Positions 41,360 to 49,940 of a stretch of 64,000 nt of DNA are shown here, piece after piece. Under the pieces are notes generated by a model. It searched no databases. It saw only the letters and a list, made by a program, of their open reading frames with translations, and was not told where the DNA came from. How positions within the stretch are numbered: the stretch's first letter is position 1; each line of letters opens with the position of its first letter. Source of the stretch: Accumulibacter sp003538495 (lineage in GTDB: Bacteria > Pseudomonadota > Gammaproteobacteria > Burkholderiales > Rhodocyclaceae); assembly GCF_029255145.1 (NCBI RefSeq), contig NZ_JAPUVQ010000113.1, positions 1 to 64,000 of the forward strand, in the 5' to 3' direction. A program made the position numbers and the translations under genes.

Positions 41360-42820
41360 ATGCCCGACACCACATCCCGACCGGATTCGCCGCTGCACCG
41401 CGCTGCCCGACTCTCGCTATTACTTGCGGCGCTGTTTGCCGCCATCCCGGGCAAGCTGTCGGCCCTTGAAACCATGGCGAGCAGTGATCCGTTCGACACC
41501 CGCGCGATCACCCCGCCGCGCCCGGCGCTCACGCTCTCCGGCCCGGACAGCGCCGACCTGCCGTGTCGGGCGCTGCCCGCCGACGCCGCCTACGGGGTGC
41601 TCGAAGTCATCGACCTGGCGCTGTGCAAGAACCCGACCACCCGTGAGGTATGGTCGATCGCGCGCGTCCAGGCGGCGCAGGTCGGCGTGGCGCAGTCGGA
41701 ATTCCTGCCGACGCTCGACGGTCGGCTGGCCGCCAGTCGGGTGACCATCGATTCGCGAAGCGCCAACCAGCGCAGTGCCGCGCTGACCCTGTCGTGGCTG
41801 CTGGTGGACTTCGGCGCCCGGTCGGCGAACCTCGAAGTTGCACGGCAATTGCTCAGCGCAGCCTCGGCGACGCTCGACTCGACCGTACAAAGTGTTTTTC
41901 TCGGCGCGCTCCAATCCTATTACAACACCCAGGCCGCGCGGGCAGCGGTCACCGCCGCGGGGGAGTCCGAGCGAGCGAGCCGCGAGAGCCTGTCGGCGGC
42001 CGAGGTCCGCTACCGGGTCGGCACCGGCACCCCGGCTGACCGCCTGCAGGCGCAAACCGCGTGGTCGCAGGCGACGCTCACCCGCATCCGGGCTGAAGGC
42101 GTGCTGCGCAACGCCTACGGCCGGCTGGCCAAGGTCATGGGACTCGACGCCAATCAGGCGCTGCGACTTGACGAGATTCCGGCAGCCGTGCCCGACGCCA
42201 GCTTCGACCGGGACGTTGCCGAGCTGATCGTCGAAGCGCGCCGGCAACGACCGGAGATGAAGGCCGCCGAAGCCGAATTGCTGGCGGCGCAGGCCGGCGT
42301 CGACTACGCGCGTGCCAGCGGACTGCCAACTATCTCGCTCAGCGCCGGACCGCAATGGCAAGACCTCGGCGGACTATCCACCAACGGCAATTCGGTCGGG
42401 CTGACACTCAGCCTGCCGCTCTTTTCCGGATTCAACACCACCTACAACGTCCGCGCCGCGCAGGCGAGAAGCGACGTCCAGGCGGCGCGCCTTGACAGCA
42501 CCAGCCAACAGGTGGCACTGGACGTCTGGGAGGCGTATCAGAGTCTGACCACCGCCACCCAGACGATCAGGACTACCGCCGACCTGCTGGCCAGCGCCGA
42601 GCAGTCCGAGCGCGTCGCGCTGGGACGCTACAAGGCCGGCGTCGGCAACATTCTCGACGTCCTCAACGCCCAGAGCGCACTCGCTTCCGCACGCCTGCAG
42701 CGGATCCAGGCGATGCTCGACTGGCGGGTCTCGCGCGCAGCGCTGGCCAGGGCGGTCGGCGTTCTCGACGGCAGCCTGCTGCTGTCGGTCGACGCTACCT
42801 GGAAAGCCGGAAAACCATGA
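41360..42820 (+). CDS. TolC-family outer membrane channel protein
   Basis: The 486-residue protein has an N-terminal signal sequence (LSLLLAALFAAIPGKLSA). The duplicated TolC-type coiled-coil domain includes LEVIDLALCKNPTTREVWSI, SWLLVDFGARSANLEVARQL and LPLFSGFNTTYNVRAAQARS. It ends with VALGRYKAGVGNILDVLNAQ, the standard outer-membrane efflux protein motif. It forms the outer-membrane exit duct for the adjacent MacAB-like pump. Its stop overlaps the start of the next gene (ATGA), giving a four-gene operon. Confidence 0.92.
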   Translation: MPDTTSRPDSPLHRAARLSLLLAALFAAIPGKLSALETMASSDPFDTRAITPPRPALTLSGPDSADLPCRALPADAAYGVLEVIDLALCKNPTTREVWSIARVQAAQVGVAQSEFLPTLDGRLAASRVTIDSRSANQRSAALTLSWLLVDFGARSANLEVARQLLSAASATLDSTVQSVFLGALQSYYNTQAARAAVTAAGESERASRESLSAAEVRYRVGTGTPADRLQAQTAWSQATLTRIRAEGVLRNAYGRLAKVMGLDANQALRLDEIPAAVPDASFDRDVAELIVEARRQRPEMKAAEAELLAAQAGVDYARASGLPTISLSAGPQWQDLGGLSTNGNSVGLTLSLPLFSGFNTTYNVRAAQARSDVQAARLDSTSQQVALDVWEAYQSLTTATQTIRTTADLLASAEQSERVALGRYKAGVGNILDVLNAQSALASARLQRIQAMLDWRVSRAALARAVGVLDGSLLLSVDATWKAGKP

Positions 42821-44028
42821 ACATCACCTTCGGAAAATCGGCTATCGCCGTGCTGCTCGTCGCCGTGGCTGCCGCCGGTGTGTACTGGCAACGTCAGAAC
42901 GCCGCCCAATCGCCCGAACAGCGCTACAAGCTGCAGATGGTAGATAAAGGCGACGTCACCCAGACCGTGTCGGCCAACGGCACACTCAACCCGGTGGTGC
43001 TGGTCAATGTCGGCACCCAGGTGTCGGGAACGGTGACCAGGCTGTACGTCGATTTCAATGACAAGGTCGAAAAGGGACAGGCCCTGCTCGAACTCGACCA
43101 CTCGCTGCTCGCCGCGCAGGCGCGGCAGACGGCCGCCAACGTGCTCAACGTGGCGGCCGCGCTCGATCTGGCTCGGGCCAATGAAGCGCGCATGCGAGAG
43201 TTGTTTGCCGAGGAGTACGTCTCGCGCCAGGAACTCGAACAGGCCATCCAGGCACGCCGCTCGAACGAGGCGCAACTGGCGCAGGCCAGGGCCGCCGCCG
43301 ACAAGGACCAGGTCAATCTCCGCTACACGACGATCCGATCACCGGTTTCGGGTGTCGTCGTCGACCGCGTCGTCGACCTCGGGCAAACGGTCGCCGCCAG
43401 CCTGCAGACGCCGACGCTGATCAAGATCGCCCAGGACCTCTCCGAAATGCGCATCGACTCGAACTTCGCTGAAGCCGACATCGGCAAGATCAGGCCGGGG
43501 CAGAAGGTCCGGTTCACCGTCGACGCCTTTCCGGAGCGCAGCTTCGAGGGCGAAGTCCAGCAGATCCGCCTCAACCCGACTACCCAGCAGAACGTCGTCA
43601 CCTACAACGTCCGCGTTTCGCTCTCCAACCCCGAACAAATCCTGCTGCCCGGGATGACCGCCTACGTCAGTATCGCCGTCGCCAGTCGCCGGAACGTGCT
43701 GCTGGTGGCCAACGCTGCGCTGCGTTTCAAGCCACCCGAGGGCGCCGGCAGCAACGGTGAGCAGGCGACCGCGGCAAAGACGCCAGCCGCCGAGCGTACC
43801 GGCGAGGGCAAGGGCAAGAAGCGCGACGCTAAGGGAGCCAACAGCGGCACCGTGCACATCATCGACAACGGCCGGCTGAAAGCGCTGAGCGTGCAGTTGG
43901 GGATCACCGACAGCCGCAATACCGAAGTGCTCGGCGGCGACCTGAAGGAAGGCGACCGGGTGGTGATCGGCGAAAATCTGGCCAATTCGGGCACCAAGCC
44001 GAGCAGCGTCGGCATGCGTTTGTTCTGA
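42817..44028 (+). CDS. macA: MacA-like periplasmic adaptor (membrane fusion protein)
   Basis: The 403-residue protein has an N-terminal signal anchor (SAIAVLLVAVAAAGVYW) and the biotinyl-lipoyl-like core (GDVTQTVSANGTLNPVVLVN, VGTQVSGTVTRLYVDFNDKV). A short helical hairpin and the barrel region YTTIRSPVSGVVVDRVVDLG come next. A Lys/Ala-rich loop interrupts the membrane-proximal domain (around residues 300-345). It bridges the TolC-like channel and the MacB-like transporter encoded downstream. Confidence 0.92.
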   Translation: MNITFGKSAIAVLLVAVAAAGVYWQRQNAAQSPEQRYKLQMVDKGDVTQTVSANGTLNPVVLVNVGTQVSGTVTRLYVDFNDKVEKGQALLELDHSLLAAQARQTAANVLNVAAALDLARANEARMRELFAEEYVSRQELEQAIQARRSNEAQLAQARAAADKDQVNLRYTTIRSPVSGVVVDRVVDLGQTVAASLQTPTLIKIAQDLSEMRIDSNFAEADIGKIRPGQKVRFTVDAFPERSFEGEVQQIRLNPTTQQNVVTYNVRVSLSNPEQILLPGMTAYVSIAVASRRNVLLVANAALRFKPPEGAGSNGEQATAAKTPAAERTGEGKGKKRDAKGANSGTVHIIDNGRLKALSVQLGITDSRNTEVLGGDLKEGDRVVIGENLANSGTKPSSVGMRLF

Positions 44029-44732
44029 TGTCGCAACCGCTCATTCGGGTCGCCGGGCTGGGCAAGTCGTACCGCACCGCCGCCGGTCCGTTCCCGGCGC
44101 TCAGGGGCGTCGCCCTGAGCATCGAAGCCGGCGAATTCGTGGCCATCATGGGCCAGTCGGGATCGGGCAAGTCGACCTTCATGAACCTGCTCGGCTGCCT
44201 GGACACGCCGAGCAGTGGCGACTACTTCCTGGTCGGCCACGACGTCGCCCGTCTGACCCGGGACCAGTTGGCGAAGCTGCGCAACCAGACCATCGGCTTC
44301 GTCTTCCAGGGCTTCAACCTGCTGCCGCGGATGAGCCTCGAAGACAACGTCGCCCTGCCGCTGGTCTACGCCGGAGTCGAGCGCCAGCCGCGGCGCCAGC
44401 GGGCGCGCCAGGAACTCGCCCGCGTCGGTCTTGCCGCCTACGCCGAATCGCTCCCCGGCCGCATCTCCGGCGGTCAGCAGCAGCGCGTGGCGATCGCCCG
44501 CGCGCTGGTCAACTCGCCGCAGCTGATCCTCGCCGACGAACCGACCGGCAACCTCGACAGCCATACCAGCGCGGAAATCATGGCCCTCTTTGCGCAGCTG
44601 AATGGCGAGGGCATCACCATCGTTCTGGTCACCCACGAGGCGGACATCGCCGCCTGCGCGCGGCGGCAGGTACGCTTTCTCGATGGCCTGATCGTCAGCG
44701 ATCTCGCCACCCCGGCGCGAGCGGTCGGCTGA
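44028..44732 (+). CDS. MacB-type ABC transporter ATP-binding protein
   Basis: The 234-residue ATPase has Walker A MGQSGSGKSTFMNLLG, the Q-loop in FVFQGFNLLPRMSLEDNVAL, signature RISGGQQQRVAIARAL and Walker B LILADEPTGNLDSHTSAEIM. The length and the FMNLLGCLDTPSSGDY segment match the LolD/MacB class. In E. coli the ATPase and permease of MacB are one chain; here they are separate genes that overlap by a few bases. It powers the tripartite pump. Confidence 0.94.
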   Translation: MSQPLIRVAGLGKSYRTAAGPFPALRGVALSIEAGEFVAIMGQSGSGKSTFMNLLGCLDTPSSGDYFLVGHDVARLTRDQLAKLRNQTIGFVFQGFNLLPRMSLEDNVALPLVYAGVERQPRRQRARQELARVGLAAYAESLPGRISGGQQQRVAIARALVNSPQLILADEPTGNLDSHTSAEIMALFAQLNGEGITIVLVTHEADIAACARRQVRFLDGLIVSDLATPARAVG

Positions 44733-45952
44733 TGTTCAAGGCGATGCTCGGCGAGGCCTGGTACGCGATGGGCGCCAACCGCTTGCGCACCGCGCTGACG
44801 ATGCTCGGGATGGTCATCGGCGTCGGCTCGGTGGTGCTGATGATGGCCATCGGCCAGGGTGCCCAGTACGCGGTGGCACAGACCATCAGCACCATGGGCA
44901 GCAACCTGTACATTCTGATCTCCGGCTCGACCAGCGCCGGCGGCCTGCGCAGCGGCGGCGGCGGCGGCCCGTCGCTGACCGTCGCCGATGCCGAAGCAAT
45001 TGCCGAACTCGACGGCGTCAGCAACGTCGCGCCGGTGCACCAGGGCACCCAGCAACTGGTCCATGGCCCGAACAACTGGAGCGCGACGGTGGTCGGCACA
45101 ACGCCCGCCTACCTCGATGCGCGCGCCTGGACGATCGCCAGCGGTCACGCCTTCAGCGACTCGGACGTCCGCTCGGCGACCCGCGTGGCGCTGATTGGCC
45201 AGACCGCCGCCGATAACCTGTTTGGCGTCGACGATCCGCTTGGCAAGACCATCCGCATCCGCCAGAGTCCGTTCGTGATTATCGGCGTCCTCGGCAAGAA
45301 GGGACAGAACCTCGACGGACGCGACCAGGACGACACCGTCATCGTGCCGCTGACCACTGCCCAGCGCAAGGTTTTCGGCACCCCCTTTCCGGGGTCGGTA
45401 CGGCTGGTCATGGTCCAGGCCGGTTCCGCCGAAGCGATGCCGGCGGTCGAAGCGGGCATGATCGCGCTGCTCCGCCAGCGCCACCGCCTGCGCGAAGGGC
45501 AGGACAACGACTTCTACGTGCGCAACCTGGCCGCCGCCGCCGACTCGGCGGCGGAAACGACGCGCGTGATGTCGGTCCTGCTCGGCGCCATCGCCTCGGT
45601 CTCGCTGCTCGTCGGCGGCATCGGGATCATGAACATCATGCTCGTGTCGGTGACCGAACGAACGCGCGAGATCGGCATCCGCATGGCGATCGGCGCCCGC
45701 CAGAAGGACATCCTCGCCCAGTTCCTGCTCGAAGCGCTGATGATCTCGATCGCCGGCTGCCTGATCGGCCTCGTTCTCGGCATCGCCAGCGCGCTGTTGA
45801 TCAACGCCATCAACGACATGGTGATCGTCATCTCCGGTGCATCGGTGCTGGTTGCCTTCGGCGTCGCCGCCGGCATCGGCGTATTCTTCGGTTTCTATCC
45901 GGCACGCCGGGCGGCGGCGCTCGACCCGATCGAGGCGCTACGCCATCAGTAG
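44732..45952 (+). CDS. MacB-type ABC transporter permease
   Basis: The 406-residue permease has an N-terminal helix (LTMLGMVIGVGSVVLMMAIG). A large periplasmic MacB core domain (roughly residues 45-270) follows, then the FtsX domain with SLLVGGIGIMNIMLVSVTER, TREIGIRMAIGARQKDILAQ and two further helices. The ending YPARRAAALDPIEALRHQ is typical. With the ATPase, adaptor and TolC-like gene it forms a complete tripartite export pump, for a macrolide-like molecule, lipopeptide or siderophore. Confidence 0.94.
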   Translation: MFKAMLGEAWYAMGANRLRTALTMLGMVIGVGSVVLMMAIGQGAQYAVAQTISTMGSNLYILISGSTSAGGLRSGGGGGPSLTVADAEAIAELDGVSNVAPVHQGTQQLVHGPNNWSATVVGTTPAYLDARAWTIASGHAFSDSDVRSATRVALIGQTAADNLFGVDDPLGKTIRIRQSPFVIIGVLGKKGQNLDGRDQDDTVIVPLTTAQRKVFGTPFPGSVRLVMVQAGSAEAMPAVEAGMIALLRQRHRLREGQDNDFYVRNLAAAADSAAETTRVMSVLLGAIASVSLLVGGIGIMNIMLVSVTERTREIGIRMAIGARQKDILAQFLLEALMISIAGCLIGLVLGIASALLINAINDMVIVISGASVLVAFGVAAGIGVFFGFYPARRAAALDPIEALRHQ

Positions 45953-46002
45953 CCTTGCAGGCGCTACAATCTGCGATCCACAACGACAGCGAGACCTACA
46001 TC

Positions 46003-46524
46003 ATGCCCATCTTCGCCATCGGCAGCCGCCGCCCGCAGCTCGACCCGCACAGTTGGGTCGCCCCGACGGCGATCGTCATCGGCGACGTTCGGCTGGCCAG
46101 AAACGCCTCGATCTGGTGGAATGCCACGCTGCGCGGCGACAACGACCCGATCAGCATCGGCGAGAACAGCAACATCCAGGACAACTCGGTGCTGCACACC
46201 GACGAAGGCGTGCCAATGACCATCGGCCGCGACGTCACCGTCGGCCACCTGGTGATGCTGCACGGCTGCACCATCGGCGATGGCTCGCTGATCGGCATCG
46301 GTTCAGTGCTGCTCAACCGCTGCGTGATCGGCAAGGGCTGCATCGTCGGCGCCAACACCCTGATCCCGGAAGGCAAGGTCTTCCCCGACCACTCGCTGAT
46401 CGTCGGTTCGCCGGGCAAGGCGATTCGCCAGCTCGGCCCTGAAGAAGTCGAGCGCCTGCGGCACAGCGCCGACCACTACGTCGCCAACTGGCAGCGCTAC
46501 GCGCGCGAACTAGAAGCCTTGTAG
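46003..46524 (+). CDS. Gamma carbonic anhydrase family protein
   Basis: The 173-residue left-handed beta-helix protein has repeating hexapeptides (IGDVRLARNASIWWNATLRG). The three zinc-ligand histidines lie in SVLHTDEGVPM, VTVGHLVMLHGC and the following turn, as in the YrdA/PaaY/CaiE group. The start at 46003 has GCGAGA upstream. It follows the export operon by 50 bases on the same strand but is probably an independent housekeeping gene. Carbonic anhydrase activity in this subgroup is often weak or absent. Confidence 0.9.
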   Translation: MPIFAIGSRRPQLDPHSWVAPTAIVIGDVRLARNASIWWNATLRGDNDPISIGENSNIQDNSVLHTDEGVPMTIGRDVTVGHLVMLHGCTIGDGSLIGIGSVLLNRCVIGKGCIVGANTLIPEGKVFPDHSLIVGSPGKAIRQLGPEEVERLRHSADHYVANWQRYARELEAL

Positions 46525-46712
46525 CCGCGGCGTGTGAGCCGAGCGGACCAAGACCGGTCTGCGCGACGAGGTCACTCGCAGGCCGGCCACGTCGTCAATC
46601 CCGAGCGCGTCGGCGTTTGCGATGGTGGGCCCGGATCCTGCTCGACACCCACCGAAGGGAACACACGCCACCGCCTGACCGACCGGGCGGCGAGCCCGGG
46701 AATCGACCATCC

Positions 46713-47981
46713 TCAAACGCCCGATCTGGGCGCAGTATCGGCCCCCTCGGCCAGCAATGACTGGATGACTGTCTTGAAACGGTCAACCGACGAGTAAGCC
46801 TGGAACGAAGCCGCCACCTCCTGCGCCCGTTGCGTGAAGGAGCGCTCACCCAACATCGCGCTGATCAGGTCCCCAGCCCTTCGCTGCGACACTCGATCGG
46901 CGCGCAGTTGCGCACCCGCACCCGAGGCAGTCACGAACTGCATGTTCAGCAACTGATCGAGGTTGCTGGGAATGCCCAGCACCGGCTTGCCCGCTCGAAG
47001 TGCCTGGTGTGTACTCGGGCTGCCGCCGTTGCAGACGACCAGGCTGGCCAGCGCCGACACCTCGTTTCCCGGCAGGAAACGGGCGGTCACGAGTCGTGGC
47101 GAAGCCGGCAGGTCTACGCCACTTGTTGCCACCGCGACCCGGCACCCGGTCGACAACGCGCCTTCAACGAGGTCCGCCAACACCCTCGGATCGCCGGAGC
47201 TTCCCATGGCGATGTAAACCAGATCCTTTGGCTCGTTCAAGTGGAGCAATTCGGCTGGAAGCGGAGCCAGCGGCGACCAGATGATCGGCCCGATGTAGAC
47301 GTACCTGGCCGATTCCCCATGCTCGGCGAACGGAACAAGCTCAGGCACGTCGGCAAGCAAGGTGACGTCGCCTTCGCTGAAAATCCGCCGCAGATCGAAG
47401 CCCAGCGAAGGCAGCCCGTAGCGCTTGCGAAGCCGGTGCATGGGGAGCGCATGGAAGGCAAGAATGGCGGGACAGAGCAAGCGAAAGAGCGGATTCACGG
47501 TTGCCGGACCCAGTAAGCGGGTCACTGGATGGACTGGCACATCGAATGCGACGCGAACATGAGGACTCCAGTAGGCATTGGAGATGGCGACGTAGGGAAC
47601 ACCAGCGAGCCGCGCGCTCACTGCCAACGACAGCCGAAAGTCTCCGACCACAAGGTCCGGGGCGAATCGTTCAATCTCCCGCAGGTCGTCTTGGACGTAT
47701 CTTTCGAGAACATCAAGCGGGAACACCGGCCTGCCGCTCGCCACCGCTCGCAGATAGGCGGCACTGCCAATGCACTCGACCTCCCTGACAATCAGACCCA
47801 CTTCCGCCGGGATGCTGGCATAATCGGCGCCAGTGACGAAAGTCACGGCGTAGACTTCGGGATCAAGCGAGCTGGCCAGAACGCTGGGACGGGCAACATG
47901 AGCCAGCGTTGCCGGCTCGCCGAAAAAGAGAATTCGCCTTCGCGTCCTGGCCGGTTCACGCCGCCCGTTTGCGTGCGCCAT
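46713..47981 (-). CDS. GT1-type (UGT/MGT-like) glycosyltransferase
   Basis: The 422-residue protein has the GT-B fold arrangement. An N-terminal acceptor domain opens ILFFGEPATLAHVARPSVLA and contains DLVVGDFRLSLAVSARLAGV. The C-terminal nucleotide-sugar domain has PKDLVYIAMGSSGDPRVLAD and the variant donor motif LVVCNGGSPSTHQALRAGKP followed by VLGIPSNLDQLLN. This is the pattern of macrolide/UDP-glycosyltransferases. The start at 47981 is tentative; a TTG at 48020 is an alternative. The acceptor is unknown. It is isolated, with the PEP-CTERM gene transcribed divergently. Confidence 0.83.
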   Translation of the reverse strand: MAHANGRREPARTRRRILFFGEPATLAHVARPSVLASSLDPEVYAVTFVTGADYASIPAEVGLIVREVECIGSAAYLRAVASGRPVFPLDVLERYVQDDLREIERFAPDLVVGDFRLSLAVSARLAGVPYVAISNAYWSPHVRVAFDVPVHPVTRLLGPATVNPLFRLLCPAILAFHALPMHRLRKRYGLPSLGFDLRRIFSEGDVTLLADVPELVPFAEHGESARYVYIGPIIWSPLAPLPAELLHLNEPKDLVYIAMGSSGDPRVLADLVEGALSTGCRVAVATSGVDLPASPRLVTARFLPGNEVSALASLVVCNGGSPSTHQALRAGKPVLGIPSNLDQLLNMQFVTASGAGAQLRADRVSQRRAGDLISAMLGERSFTQRAQEVAASFQAYSSVDRFKTVIQSLLAEGADTAPRSGV

Positions 47982-48393
47982 GGAATTCGTTTCGTCCCGC
48001 TGATCTGCATCTGGAATCAAGACATTGACCTCTCAGTTCACGGCCACCACGAAGGGTCGGCGCGATGGACGCCTGCGACAGGGCGTTCAGCCAGCCCCAC
48101 CCAGGCGAGCACCCGATGAGCACGCGTTCACCGGCCCCGGATCGGAAGCAGCGCAGACCAGTAGAATCGCGAACGGGAAGCGAGAGATCTTACCGCACGC
48201 TGTTGACAGCTTGACGCAGGCAGTGCATTGAACATTGCCTCAGACTGAGCGCATGCCTGCCTCCACACAGCAACCCCCGTTGCATGCAACAGACCGCCGG
48301 AGTGTCGGATTTTTTTACAGTGGAACCGGAACCGAGCGGCACCCAAACAAGAAGTAAGATATATAACGTTGTTTTTGAACGGATTTTAATATG
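47982..48393. other. Intergenic region between glycosyltransferase and PEP-CTERM gene
   Basis: No gene is supported in these 410 bases. The AT content rises sharply between 48300 and 48480 relative to the window. This part should hold the activator site for the sigma-54 promoter at 48394. An inverted pattern was not recognised. Confidence 0.4.
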
Positions 48394-48409
48394 TGGCACG
48401 CGGATTGCT
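48394..48409 (+). promoter_or_regulatory. Sigma-54 promoter of the PEP-CTERM gene
   Basis: TGGCACG-CGGA-TTGCT fits the RpoN consensus, with GG and GC 12 bases apart, and differs from the nirB promoter at one base. The predicted start is near 48420, about 60 bases before the ATG. PEP-CTERM genes of floc-forming betaproteobacteria are known to depend on the PrsK/PrsR two-component system and RpoN, so the site fits the gene it precedes. Confidence 0.8.
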
Positions 48410-48481
48410 TACTAGACGTGTGCCGCAACAATAAACCAAAGTTCTCGTGATAAACCTAGTTTTGCAGCAAGGAGTCTGGTC

Positions 48482-49339
48482 ATGAAAAAGAAAATTCTTC
48501 GTCCCCTGGTAGCCACTATGGCGATCGGGCTGTGCTCCTCAGCATTCGCGAGCACAATCACCAACCTGGACCTCGTAGCCGCAACCCCGTTCAACGGGTT
48601 CGACTGGTCGGGTAACGGAACGGTCGTCTCGACGCCTGGTCCGGCATACAAGAACGGCGACGCGGTAACAAGCTACTACTTTGCCGACGCCAAGACCCTC
48701 GACAAGGTCGGCGGCGGCAGCTTCGTCACGCCGAACATGATCCTTGGCGCGCCTGGCGGCGGAGCTTTTGCCGCCGGCAAGTACGAATACACCGTCGTTG
48801 CCACGCTGTCCGAAATCATTTCCTGCGGCGTCGGGCCGATTGGTACGCCTTGCGGCGCTTTGCCGGGCTTCTTCACCGCCCTTGGGGGAACGTGGGACGT
48901 CTACTATGACTACGCTGGAAACGCGTTCGGCGACACCATCGCCAACCAGATCACGGGAACGGGGTTCACCGACGGCACCAAGGTGCTGAGTGGTCTCGTC
49001 GATCCCGGGTTTGCGGGAGTGTTTGTTCCCACCTCGGCAACCAGCGGTACGGGTTCATTCTCCTTCGAGGGACCGGTAACCTATACCAACCCCACCTACA
49101 TTTCGCCAGACCAGTGGAGAACCAACGCAACCTCAACGCTCCAGCGTGGAACATTTACGACCAACTGGACAGCCCCGACGGGAACTCCGTTTGGCGCTCT
49201 GCCGCCGAGCAACATCACCTTCCAGGCTGATGCCCAGCAAGCACTGCAGGTGGTGCCGGAGCCGACCTCGGTTGCGCTCTTCGGAATCGCTCTGCTTGGT
49301 GTGTTCGCACGGAGCACTCGGCGCAAGCAACTGAGCTAG
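48482..49339 (+). CDS. PEP-CTERM sorting domain protein
   Basis: The frame encodes 285 residues. The N-terminal signal peptide is MKKKILRPLVATMAIGLCSS with an Ala-Phe-Ala-Ser cleavage region. The mature part is Thr/Gly/Ser-rich with predicted beta structure. The C-terminal sorting signal is VPEPTSVALFGIALLGVFAR followed by STRRKQ (PEP motif, hydrophobic helix, basic tail). Such proteins are processed by an exosortase and delivered to the cell surface or matrix of exopolysaccharide producers. Cys residues near 114-123 could form a disulfide. It is monocistronic, between a sigma-54 promoter and a strong terminator. No exosortase gene is in this window. Confidence 0.93.
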   Translation: MKKKILRPLVATMAIGLCSSAFASTITNLDLVAATPFNGFDWSGNGTVVSTPGPAYKNGDAVTSYYFADAKTLDKVGGGSFVTPNMILGAPGGGAFAAGKYEYTVVATLSEIISCGVGPIGTPCGALPGFFTALGGTWDVYYDYAGNAFGDTIANQITGTGFTDGTKVLSGLVDPGFAGVFVPTSATSGTGSFSFEGPVTYTNPTYISPDQWRTNATSTLQRGTFTTNWTAPTGTPFGALPPSNITFQADAQQALQVVPEPTSVALFGIALLGVFARSTRRKQLS

Positions 49340-49362
49340 GCGAAGTTGCCTCACTAGAAAAG

Positions 49363-49388
49363 GCCGGCGTCAAACGCCGGCTTTTTTT
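49363..49388 (+). terminator. Rho-independent terminator of the PEP-CTERM gene
   Basis: GCCGGCGT (49363-49370) pairs perfectly with ACGCCGGC (49374-49381) across a three-base loop, and seven T follow. It lies about 25 bases after the stop codon. It is the clearest intrinsic terminator in the window. Confidence 0.92.
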
Positions 49389-49679
49389 CGTTCCGTGCAG
49401 ATGGCCGACGCCCATTCTCGTCCTGGATCGCAATGCAAAGATCGGCCGGCCATATCCTTCGGATAGGTCACCTCCGCCCCATGCTGCTCCCTGCATGTGC
49501 GTAACCTTGATCGCCTGTCCCCGGATGGCTGCGCGACTGGCGCTTTGCGGCCCAAGGCCGCTCTCACCCACAGGCCCCTCTTCCACCGGCACACCGCAGC
49601 TTACCCAAGGGGCGTTCTTCGACGATCTTGGCGCCGCACGGATTGCGTGATCACTTAGCGTCCGGTAGCATAGATTCCG
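49389..49679. other. Intergenic region after the PEP-CTERM terminator
   Basis: Together with the small minus-strand frame at 49680-49868, these bases separate the PEP-CTERM gene from the permease pair. No frame shows a domain or a ribosome-binding site. I see no repeat or RNA gene in it. Confidence 0.35.
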
Positions 49680-49868
49680 TCAGCGTTGTAACTCTGCCCT
49701 GGTCAGTGAATCGCACGAGAAGCGTGCGGCAAGGCGTGCCCCTTTCACCAGCCGCAGCAACAAGATCAGCCGTTCAACCGAGACACTCCCATCAGGCTCA
49801 TGCTTGCTCTCCTTGCGCGACGCCTTGGTGACCACCGTGAATGATGAGCCGACGGCAAGGACTTTCAT
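49680..49868 (-). CDS. Possible small protein, unknown
   Basis: A 62-codon frame starts MKVLAVGSSFTVVTKASRKE with GGAGCAAG directly before the ATG. It ends in a basic stretch (LLLRLVKGARLAARFSCDSL). The opening MKVLAVGSS is like a Rossmann strand, but the rest matches nothing I recognise. It is divergent from the permease pair. The ribosome-binding site is the main evidence. Confidence 0.25.
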   Translation of the reverse strand: MKVLAVGSSFTVVTKASRKESKHEPDGSVSVERLILLLRLVKGARLAARFSCDSLTRAELQR

Positions 49869-49940
49869 TCTTGCTCCGCTGGCGTCGGGCCGGTTTGCCC
49901 CTTTCTCCTGCCAGTCCCTGTTGCCTACGCCAAGACCGCG

